Positions 8,212 through 15,347 of a DNA stretch of 64,000 nucleotides are shown here, piece after piece. The stretch is from Gammaproteobacteria bacterium (lineage in GTDB: Bacteria; Pseudomonadota; Gammaproteobacteria; Pseudomonadales; Pseudohongiellaceae), in the NCBI GenBank assembly GCA_002706685.1, contig PALV01000002.1:124001-188000 (forward strand), given 5' to 3'. The notes under the pieces are model-generated. The model saw nothing but the letters and a program-made list of their open reading frames with translations, was not told where the DNA came from and ran no database searches. The stretch's first letter is position 1; the number at the start of each line of letters is the position of its first letter. The position numbers and the translations under genes were made by a program.

Positions 8212-9495
8212 ATGAAACAGCTCAGTGCAGTGCTATTCCTATTCGCAAGTGCGGTTGTTAGTGCCCAGACACCGGCGCTGCCGGCCAATGTGCAGGGGCG
8301 TGTTGATGCCGTCATGCCGCAGGTAGTCGACTGGCGCCGCGACTTCCATCAGCATCCTGAACTTGGCAATCGTGAGTTCAGGACCGCTGGTGTGATCGCA
8401 TCACATCTGGAATCACTGGGGATGGAGGTCACCACTGGCGTGGCACACACGGGTGTCGTTGGTATTCTGCACGGTGGTCGACCCGGGCCCGTGGTTGCGC
8501 TGCGTGCGGACATGGATGCGTTGCCTGTGGAAGAGCAGGTGAATCTGCCGTTTGCCTCACAGGTGCGCACCGAATACAACGGTCAGGATGTCGGAGTGAT
8601 GCATGCCTGTGGTCATGATAATCACATGGCCATCTTGATGGGTACAGCCTCCGTGCTTGCGGGTATGCGTGATGAGCTGCCCGGTACCGTTATGTTCATC
8701 TTTCAGCCAGCCGAGGAAGGCGCTCCCGAAGGCGAGGAGGGTGGTGCCGAACTGATGCTGAAAGAAGGCCTTTTCGACGAGTTGCGCCCTGATGCCGTGT
8801 TCGGCCTGCATGTCTGGCCGATTCCGGCAGGACAGATTGCGGTTCGTGAAGGTGGCACCATGGCATCCAGCGACTCCTTCCGGATTCGGGTGCAGGGGCA
8901 GCAGACTCACGGCGCAGCCCCATGGGCGGGCATCGACCCGATTGTGATTGCCTCGCAGATCGTACTGGGCCTGCAGACGATTCCCAGTCGCCAGCTGGAT
9001 GCCACGCTGACGCCATCGATTGTGACCGTGGGGGCCATTAATGGCGGTCTGCGCAGCAACATCATCCCGGATTCAGTAGAAATGATCGGCACACTTCGTA
9101 CCTTTGATGCCGAGACACGCCGTCAGATCCATCAGCGTGTGGAGCGAACGGCCAAACAGATTGCAGAAAGTGCTGGAGCAAGTGCTGAGGTCGATATTTC
9201 GCTGGGTTATCCAGTTACCAATAACGATCCGGCCCTGACACGGCGCATGTCGTCGACACTGCAGCGTGTAGCGGGTGAACGATTTGCCGAGGCATCACTG
9301 ATTACTGGCGCGGAGGATTTCTCCTACTATGCCAATGAGGTGCCAGGTATGTTCTTTTTCCTGGGTATTGCCGCCGATGACCCTGCCATGGTTTATCCAA
9401 ATCACTCACCGTTCTTTTATGCCGATGAGCGGGCTTTGCCGGTGGGCGTGAGTGCCATGACGGCGCTGGCACTGGATTTTCTGAACGGAAATTAA
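8212..9495 (+). CDS. Exported M20D amidohydrolase (hippurate hydrolase/aminoacylase type)
   Basis: A zinc-dependent enzyme that releases amino acids from N-acyl or N-aryl conjugates; 427 residues. A signal peptide (residues 1-19, cleavage near VVSAQ) puts it in the periplasm, unusual against cytoplasmic relatives. Metal ligands are in MHACGHDNHMAI (Cys and His) and QPAEEGAPEGEEG (Glu pair), a further His is in GLHVWPIP, and the last ligand is in the NHSPFFYADE stretch. The dimerisation domain is at about 200-310. AGGAG lies 8 nt before the ATG. It is the first of several exported hydrolase genes between 8 and 20 kb. Confidence 0.92.
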   Translation: MKQLSAVLFLFASAVVSAQTPALPANVQGRVDAVMPQVVDWRRDFHQHPELGNREFRTAGVIASHLESLGMEVTTGVAHTGVVGILHGGRPGPVVALRADMDALPVEEQVNLPFASQVRTEYNGQDVGVMHACGHDNHMAILMGTASVLAGMRDELPGTVMFIFQPAEEGAPEGEEGGAELMLKEGLFDELRPDAVFGLHVWPIPAGQIAVREGGTMASSDSFRIRVQGQQTHGAAPWAGIDPIVIASQIVLGLQTIPSRQLDATLTPSIVTVGAINGGLRSNIIPDSVEMIGTLRTFDAETRRQIHQRVERTAKQIAESAGASAEVDISLGYPVTNNDPALTRRMSSTLQRVAGERFAEASLITGAEDFSYYANEVPGMFFFLGIAADDPAMVYPNHSPFFYADERALPVGVSAMTALALDFLNGN

Positions 9496-9505
9496 GAGCA
9501 ACGCA

Positions 9506-10393
9506 CTAGCGCCGCAGCCACTGTGTTAGTTTGTGCCAGACACGCAGTGCCGGATAGACGTTGACCACGCTGTAATGAAATGGTCGCTTGACCGGTACTG
9601 AGCACTGCAGAAAATCTTCAGCTACTGGCAGTATCAGCAGGTCACGGCTGCGCATGCTGGCCACCTGCTCAGCTGTCATGGGCAAAAATGCTTTGGGCTC
9701 GGTGCCCGCCCATCGCTCTGCCAGTTGTACGGCTCGGGTTTTGTGTTTGCCCCGGTAAACGGGAACCTCTGGCAGGAACATTGCGACCGGGTGTGGCCAG
9801 ATGCCCATTTTGCCAAACAGCGGAGCCGCCTGATCAGCATTGGCCGCCTCGCCTTCTACAAACTGCCAGTCTTTGGCTTTCAACCTTCCCGCATGGGCGA
9901 TGACGCCGTCCACATAGCTCAGGTCGCGCTGTGTCTTCTTCTCGGGCTGATGACGGAAATACACAGGAAAATTGTCTGCCAGCTGTGTGATGCGTCGGTC
10001 GCGTCGATGGCGCCGGCCACGCAAAAACATGGGGTGCAGAAACGCAGCATCCGGGTACTGCGCAAAAAACGCCTCGATGTAGTCCTGATCCTGTTGATCG
10101 ATATCACGGACCACCTGCATATCATCCTGAATAAAAAACACCAGCTCGCTGCGGCTGTTGTCCAGGGCCAATTGCATATTATTGTAGAGGCCACCATGTC
10201 GTGCGCCGTCCTTGACCTGACCCAGCATGAGCTCAACACCGGGCGGTAAAGCCGACAGATAAGCTTGTGTGTCCGGACAGGTGCTGCGATCATCGACAAT
10301 ACAGATGCGGCTGTCTGGTGCGTGTCGCAACAGCGAATCGACACAGTTTTTAAGGAAGTCGCCGCGATTGTAGGAAAATACAAAAATGTCCAT
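9506..10393 (-). CDS. Family 2-like glycosyltransferase
   Basis: A 295-residue protein with a GT-A fold start: DIFVFSYNRGDFLKNCVDSL binds the nucleotide part, IVDDRST is the first acidic site, and the metal-binding motif appears as FIQDDMQV. The C-terminal third has no membrane helix and ends basic. It probably transfers a sugar from a nucleotide donor to a surface glycan or lipid, but no polysaccharide locus surrounds it and donor and acceptor are unknown. It is convergent with the M20 gene (10 nt apart) and divergent from the thioesterase. Confidence 0.8.
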   Translation of the reverse strand: MDIFVFSYNRGDFLKNCVDSLLRHAPDSRICIVDDRSTCPDTQAYLSALPPGVELMLGQVKDGARHGGLYNNMQLALDNSRSELVFFIQDDMQVVRDIDQQDQDYIEAFFAQYPDAAFLHPMFLRGRRHRRDRRITQLADNFPVYFRHQPEKKTQRDLSYVDGVIAHAGRLKAKDWQFVEGEAANADQAAPLFGKMGIWPHPVAMFLPEVPVYRGKHKTRAVQLAERWAGTEPKAFLPMTAEQVASMRSRDLLILPVAEDFLQCSVPVKRPFHYSVVNVYPALRVWHKLTQWLRR

Positions 10394-10489
10394 GCAGGTC
10401 CAGTGATTGGCAGTGATTTTAGGCTGCGGCCATTTTACGGTGAATGGCGCCTAATTGCAGTCCTGCATGAGTAAATACAGGAGTGTTGC

Positions 10490-10939
10490 ATGCTGAAGTG
10501 GGACCATCCCGCGCCTTTTATGCACGAATTGACGGTTACCCGTGCCGATATTGATGAGCTCGGGCATGTCAATAACGCAGCCTATGTGCGCTGGCTGGAA
10601 GCCTGTGCCTGGCGTCACTCCGAGTCACTGGGTCTGTCATTGGCAGAATATCGCGATCTGGATCGCGCCATGGTCGTGTTGCGTCACGAAATCGATTATC
10701 TGGCGGCGGCATACGAAGGCGACGAACTCGTGGTGGCCACCTGGATTGTAGAATCGGACGGGCGGCTGAAGCTGAGCCGGCACTTTCAGATTCAGAAAGC
10801 TGACAGGGGTGACACGCTGCTGCGTGCACGCAGTGCATTCGTGTGTATTGAGCTCAGCACTGGCAAGGCCAGGCGCATGCCGCAGGAATTCGTCAGTGGC
10901 TACGGCCAGGCGATGGTCAATATCAAAGGAGAGCCTTGA
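10490..10939 (+). CDS. Hotdog-fold acyl-CoA thioesterase
   Basis: A 149-residue 4HBT/YbgC-type thioesterase that hydrolyses acyl-CoA. The signature ADIDELGHVNNAAYVRWLE (about residues 21-39) contains the catalytic Asp and the GHVNN turn. The rest fits one hotdog fold: long central helix, then beta strands such as MVVLRHEIDYLAAAY. No signal peptide. The stop overlaps the start of the dipeptidase gene (TGATG), so the two are translationally coupled although one product is cytoplasmic and the other exported. Confidence 0.9.
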   Translation: MLKWDHPAPFMHELTVTRADIDELGHVNNAAYVRWLEACAWRHSESLGLSLAEYRDLDRAMVVLRHEIDYLAAAYEGDELVVATWIVESDGRLKLSRHFQIQKADRGDTLLRARSAFVCIELSTGKARRMPQEFVSGYGQAMVNIKGEP

Positions 10940-11745
10940 TGGCATCTGGAAACAGCAGTATCACTAAATTAAGCCGCCGTGCCGCTCTGGCGGTTGGCAT
11001 TGCCTGTCTGGGCTCAACGCTGGCACATGCACAATCTGCCCAGCAATTGCCGGATGGATTCAGTCTGTTATCAGAGCTGGCACCGGATATTCAGCAGGAT
11101 ATCCGGTATCGAGGCAACAACAATTTTCTTGGGCGTCCGGTTGCCGGCTACAGCGCCAACGAATGCGTATTGAGTACTGAAGCTGCCAATGCCCTGGCCG
11201 AGATTCAGCCACACCTTGCCGCGCTGGGTTTTGGGCTCAAGGTTTACGATTGCTATCGGCCCCAGCATGCCGTGGATGACTTTGTTGAATGGGCTCAACT
11301 GGTGTTTGATCAACGCATGAAGGCCAGCTATTACCCGGATGTGCCAAAGGCGGAATTATTTTCGCAGGGCTACATTGCCGAGCGCAGTGGTCATAGCCGC
11401 GGCAGCACGGTTGATCTGACGCTGGTACCGCTGGACAGTGAACAGCCAGAGGTCGATGCACTGGCCCGCGACTACGATTGCCGGGCACCGGTTGCCGAGC
11501 GGGTGCCGGACAACAGTCTGGATATGGGCACAGCCTATGACTGTTTCGATGCCCTGTCGCATACATTCAATCCTGCGGTAGGTGATGCGGTGCTGGCGCG
11601 CCGTCGCATGCTGGTCAATATCATGAACACCGCAGGATTCGATAATTACGATCAGGAATGGTGGCATTTCACCTTGCGGGACGAGCCCTTCCCGGAGCAA
11701 TATTTCGACTTCGCGTTGCCGCAGCATACTGGCACAGAACAATAA
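10939..11745 (+). CDS. Exported D-Ala-D-Ala dipeptidase, VanX/DdpX-like (M15D)
   Basis: A 268-residue zinc dipeptidase expected to cleave D-alanyl-D-alanine or related cell-wall dipeptides in the periplasm. The N-terminus has SRRAALAVGIACLG with cleavage near AHAQSAQ. Active-site motifs are complete: SGHSRGSTVDLTL (zinc His and Asp), a central DMGTAYDCFDA, and EWWHFT with catalytic Glu and third zinc His. YDCYRPQHA is the conserved Arg region. The ATG at 10939 overlaps the thioesterase stop; a TTG one codon earlier is less likely. Nothing nearby suggests vancomycin resistance (no ligase or VanH), so a role in murein peptide recycling is more likely. Confidence 0.92.
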   Translation: MASGNSSITKLSRRAALAVGIACLGSTLAHAQSAQQLPDGFSLLSELAPDIQQDIRYRGNNNFLGRPVAGYSANECVLSTEAANALAEIQPHLAALGFGLKVYDCYRPQHAVDDFVEWAQLVFDQRMKASYYPDVPKAELFSQGYIAERSGHSRGSTVDLTLVPLDSEQPEVDALARDYDCRAPVAERVPDNSLDMGTAYDCFDALSHTFNPAVGDAVLARRRMLVNIMNTAGFDNYDQEWWHFTLRDEPFPEQYFDFALPQHTGTEQ

Positions 11746-11774
11746 TCAATAACCACAGAATCGGACGCAAAGAT

Positions 11775-13058
11775 ATGAATAAACTTATTTCTGCCCTTGG
11801 CATTGTCATCACGACCCTGAGCGCACAATCGGCGCTGGCCCAATCGACCTACATCCATGCCGGCAGCCTGTGGGATGGCAGTGGTGCAGATGCTCGCCAG
11901 CAGGTCACACTTATCGTGCAGGACGGACGCATCAACGCCATCGAAAACGGGTACCTGCAGCCGGGCGCCAATGACACACTGATTGATCTGTCTGAGCGCA
12001 CGGTGCTGCCCGGGCTCATTGACCTGCATGTGCATATCGAAAGTGAAACCAGCCCGACTCAGGGACTTAATCGATTCACCAAAAACCCGGCAGATATTGC
12101 CTTCGACGCGGCGGTGAATGCACGCAAGACTTTACGCGCGGGCTTTACAACAATTCGTGAGCTGGGTGGCAGCGGTGTCAATATCGCTTTGCGCGATGCC
12201 ATCAATCAGGGCAAAACCGAGGGTCCACGCATCATCACCGTCGGTAAAAGCCTGGCTACTACCGGTGGTCACGCTGATCCGACCAATGGCTGGCGCGATG
12301 ACCTGATGGGTCATCCCGGACCGGGAGAAGGTGTGATCAACAGTGCTGAAGATGCCCGTGAAGCGGTTCGCCAGCAATATAAAAATGGCGCCGATCACAT
12401 CAAGATTACCGCGACAGGCGGTGTATTGAGCGTGGCGGCCTCAGGTCAGAATCCGCAGTTCATGGAAGACGAACTGGAAGCGGTGGTTGCCACTGCCCGC
12501 GATTACGGTATGCATGTCGCGGCGCACGCGCATGGCAAAGAGGGCATGCTGCGCGCCATTCGGGCTGGCGTGCATACCATCGAGCACGGCACCTATATGG
12601 ACGAGGAGGTCATGGCGGCCATGGTTGAGCACGGCACCTGGTATATTCCGACGATTTCGGCGGGCAAATATGTAGCCGAACAGGCGGAGATTGAGGGGTA
12701 CTACCATCCGCTGGTGGTGCCAAAAGCACGTGAAATAGGCCCGCTGATTCAGGGCACCTTTGCGCGTGCTTATGAGTATGGAGTCAATATTGCCTTCGGT
12801 ACCGATGCCAGTGTGTTCCCGCATGCAACCAATGCCATCGAGTTTCAGTACATGGTCGAGGCGGGCATGCCTGCCCGCGAAGCACTGTTGAGTGCAACCT
12901 CAGTCGCAGCTGGCGTGCTGGGTCTGGAGAATGAGATAGGTACGCTTAAACCCGGTATGAGCGCCGACCTGATTGCGGTCGATGGCGACCCGCTCAGCGA
13001 CGTGACTGTGCTGCAGCAGGTCGACTGGGTCATGAAACAGGGTCAGGTCTACGACTGA
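11775..13058 (+). CDS. Exported metal-dependent amidohydrolase (imidazolonepropionase/Xaa-Pro dipeptidase type)
   Basis: A 427-residue periplasmic member of the amidohydrolase superfamily. A signal peptide (cleavage near SALAQS) precedes a small beta domain and the TIM barrel. All metal ligands are present: LIDLHVHIES (HxH), a lysine in HIKITATGG, AAHAHGKEG, TIEHGTYMD and AFGTDASVF. Relatives hydrolyse Xaa-Pro dipeptides or cyclic amides. The open frame continues 39 codons upstream into the dipeptidase gene, but the ATG at 11775 begins a clear signal peptide and is used. It lies 29 nt after the VanX-like gene and is probably in the same operon. Confidence 0.92.
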   Translation: MNKLISALGIVITTLSAQSALAQSTYIHAGSLWDGSGADARQQVTLIVQDGRINAIENGYLQPGANDTLIDLSERTVLPGLIDLHVHIESETSPTQGLNRFTKNPADIAFDAAVNARKTLRAGFTTIRELGGSGVNIALRDAINQGKTEGPRIITVGKSLATTGGHADPTNGWRDDLMGHPGPGEGVINSAEDAREAVRQQYKNGADHIKITATGGVLSVAASGQNPQFMEDELEAVVATARDYGMHVAAHAHGKEGMLRAIRAGVHTIEHGTYMDEEVMAAMVEHGTWYIPTISAGKYVAEQAEIEGYYHPLVVPKAREIGPLIQGTFARAYEYGVNIAFGTDASVFPHATNAIEFQYMVEAGMPAREALLSATSVAAGVLGLENEIGTLKPGMSADLIAVDGDPLSDVTVLQQVDWVMKQGQVYD

Positions 13059-13073
13059 CCTTGCGTGCGCCGG

Positions 13074-14819
13074 TCATTCTTCCATCAGTTCAATGATGGC
13101 AGGGACCGGCGCATTGCCGTAACTCAAAAATTCGTTGTGGAATGCCTTCAGATCAAAGTCGTCACCCTGACGCTCCTTGACGCGTTCACGATAATCGTAA
13201 ATCTCAGCATAACCAGTAAAGTAAGAGGTCAACTGAACCTGTGACAGCCGGATACGGCGCCATTTGTTCTCTGCTTCAGTCTGCTCCTGGAAAGCCTCAT
13301 TCAGCATCATGTCCATGGCTTCGTCTTCAGTCATGCCCAGTACATGCACGGCATAATCCATGATGGCATTGGTGACGACGCGCAGGTTCCATTTGCCGTA
13401 CATCAGCCACATCTCTGGCTCCTGATTGCCCCAGCCTTCCTCCAGCATCATGCGCTCGGAATACACGGCCCAGCCTTCTATCATGGCGCCATTGCGCAGC
13501 AGGCTTTTGATCAGGCCGGACGACTTGTTACCGTGCACGAGCTGCGTGTAATGACCTGGCACAGCTTCGTGAATGTTCAGAATCTGCAGCACCCAGTGGT
13601 TGTATTCGCGCAGATAGCTTGCCGCCTGTTCTTCGGTGTAACCATCCAGTGGCGTGACGTTGTAGTAAGTGTCTGCGGTCGGGTTGAATGGACCTGGCGC
13701 GCTGACAGAGGCGCCGGCACCACTGCCGCGCATGTACTCCGGTGTCTCCCGCACAACCAGGGGACGGCTGGGATCCTGATCCAGCAGGTCGTTCTCAGCC
13801 ACAAACGCGGTCAGTTCCGGAATCTGCCGGCGGATTTCCGCAAAGAACTCGTCTCTGGCGACATGTCGGTCAGACAGCAGATCAACGAGCATGCCTATGC
13901 GCTGCAATCTGTCGTCAGGCATTGCCGTATCGGGGAAGTAGCTTGTCCAAAGCTCGCGTGTGATCGCGTCCATGTCGTCATGCAGTCGCTCTTTTTCGGC
14001 GAGGGCCCGCTCGTACATTTCACGCGCGGTGAAACCGGATTGTATATCGTAGCGAAATTTTTCTTCGTAAAGTTCGGCGCCGATGCGAAAACCGCGAGCC
14101 TCCGCATTGTCTGTCAGCAATTGCTGCAGCTGTTCCAGTTCGGTAATAAAGCCGTCCACCGTTTCCAGCGCCTGCACCCGAAGCTGTTCAAATCTGTCCT
14201 TTTCAGCCTGTTCCAGATTGGCTGCCATGACACGCTCACGCAGTGACTCACCCAGCAGATTGCGGGTGCCCTGATTCTGCGTAATAGCCAGTTCGGTGTG
14301 GGGCAGCGTCGGATCACTGATATTGGCGCGGGCGGCCCTGTAGTACTCGGGCACCTGCTCCAGTCGCGCCATTATCGTACGCAGACGCTCCTCTTCCGGG
14401 GCGTATGGCGTCGTGAGTATCAGGCCGATCGGACCCGCAACATTGTAGCTGGAGGGATCCCATTTCCAGTCACGAAACGCTGTCAGATACCACTGCATTG
14501 ACTCCAGTTCATTGCGCAGCAGAGCCTGGTCAATGCGCTCGGAGGCGGTCAGTGTATCCACAGGGTACTCCGCCAGCTGCGCCAGTGCCTGTTCAGCAAA
14601 AGCCACGTCATCGGCGAAGCGCGCAGGCGTCGGCAAGGTCACCAGATGCGCATTGTCGTAGCGCCCGGCGTACAGAGCCCACTCTGGGTTGCGCTCCAGC
14701 ATTTCCATCATTAAAGACTCGCTGAATTGGCTGAATGACGCATTGTCAGCGTCACCGGGTTGCGCGACGCTCAGTGCACTGTATGCCAGCAGGATTGCAG
14801 CCAGGGTAATGGAACGCAT
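13074..14819 (-). CDS. Exported DUF885 metallopeptidase-like protein
   Basis: A 581-residue all-alpha protein of the DUF885 family with a signal peptide (cleavage near LSVAQP). The family signature NIHEAVPGHYTQ (about residue 440) followed by EGWAVYSE gives the HExxxGH and distal Glu ligands of a gluzincin-like zinc site. The function of the family is not settled; peptidase or dipeptidyl carboxypeptidase activity is the usual proposal. The frame could start 57 codons earlier, but the ATG at 14819 has GGAG upstream and starts the signal peptide. It is convergent with the amidohydrolase gene 16 nt away. Confidence 0.9.
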   Translation of the reverse strand: MRSITLAAILLAYSALSVAQPGDADNASFSQFSESLMMEMLERNPEWALYAGRYDNAHLVTLPTPARFADDVAFAEQALAQLAEYPVDTLTASERIDQALLRNELESMQWYLTAFRDWKWDPSSYNVAGPIGLILTTPYAPEEERLRTIMARLEQVPEYYRAARANISDPTLPHTELAITQNQGTRNLLGESLRERVMAANLEQAEKDRFEQLRVQALETVDGFITELEQLQQLLTDNAEARGFRIGAELYEEKFRYDIQSGFTAREMYERALAEKERLHDDMDAITRELWTSYFPDTAMPDDRLQRIGMLVDLLSDRHVARDEFFAEIRRQIPELTAFVAENDLLDQDPSRPLVVRETPEYMRGSGAGASVSAPGPFNPTADTYYNVTPLDGYTEEQAASYLREYNHWVLQILNIHEAVPGHYTQLVHGNKSSGLIKSLLRNGAMIEGWAVYSERMMLEEGWGNQEPEMWLMYGKWNLRVVTNAIMDYAVHVLGMTEDEAMDMMLNEAFQEQTEAENKWRRIRLSQVQLTSYFTGYAEIYDYRERVKERQGDDFDLKAFHNEFLSYGNAPVPAIIELMEE

Positions 14820-14978
14820 AAGGAGGTCTCCGTAGGCCAGAAGTCGAGAGTCGATGGATTCCGAGAATAACACAACAGTATGAATCACGGACGCTGTCGC
14901 ATCAGGTGATGCAATTGAGGGCAAGGATTTTCCAGCTTCGTATAGGACTGCCCGCATGTTTTGGTTATGATCAAAGGC

Positions 14979-15263
14979 ATGAGCACTCACGCACCTGACA
15001 GCAAATCCCGCGAATCAGCCCGGCGCGAGCCCACGCTGTATGGGCGGCGAATTGGCCTGAGCGAACTGAACCTTGGTGTTGAACCGAAGCGGGGGCGATG
15101 GCAGCGATGGCTGTACGCGTTCTCGCAGTTTCTGGCGGGTATGTACACTGGTGAAAGCTGTGCGGGAACGCCGCACAGCGAGCGCAGCACTTTCCGTCGT
15201 GATAAAGACAATGCACAGGCAGAGCCTGAGTCTGAAGACTCCGCCCGCGACAAACGACTCTGA
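14979..15263 (+). CDS. Hypothetical protein, doubtful
   Basis: A possible 94-residue basic protein in the 528-nt gap between two exported hydrolase genes. It starts at ATG 14979 after AAAGG. It has no membrane helix or motif I recognise; one moderately hydrophobic patch is WLYAFSQFLAGMYTG. Several frames on the opposite strand are also open here, so openness alone is weak evidence. Apart from this the gap holds only the presumed promoters of its neighbours. Confidence 0.35.
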   Translation: MSTHAPDSKSRESARREPTLYGRRIGLSELNLGVEPKRGRWQRWLYAFSQFLAGMYTGESCAGTPHSERSTFRRDKDNAQAEPESEDSARDKRL

Positions 15264-15347
15264 TATCCGAACGACGCAGTCAATAAACTGATTTAACAGT
15301 GATTTTTTACAAGCGCGGAATAAGCAGAACAACAGGAGCACATCAAA

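Noticed and set aside
10939..11745. Vancomycin-resistance locus
   Set aside because: Only a VanX-like dipeptidase is present; no VanA-type ligase, VanH or VanRS genes lie nearby, so a housekeeping or scavenging role is more likely.
13344..14246. 300-codon open frame on the + strand
   Set aside because: It lies wholly inside the DUF885 gene on the other strand; its translation has no recognisable motif, and the minus-strand product has a signal peptide and intact family motifs.
14987..15341. Overlapping minus-strand frames of 98 and 108 codons
   Set aside because: No signal peptide, motif or ribosome site; they overlap each other and the weak + strand candidate at 14979.
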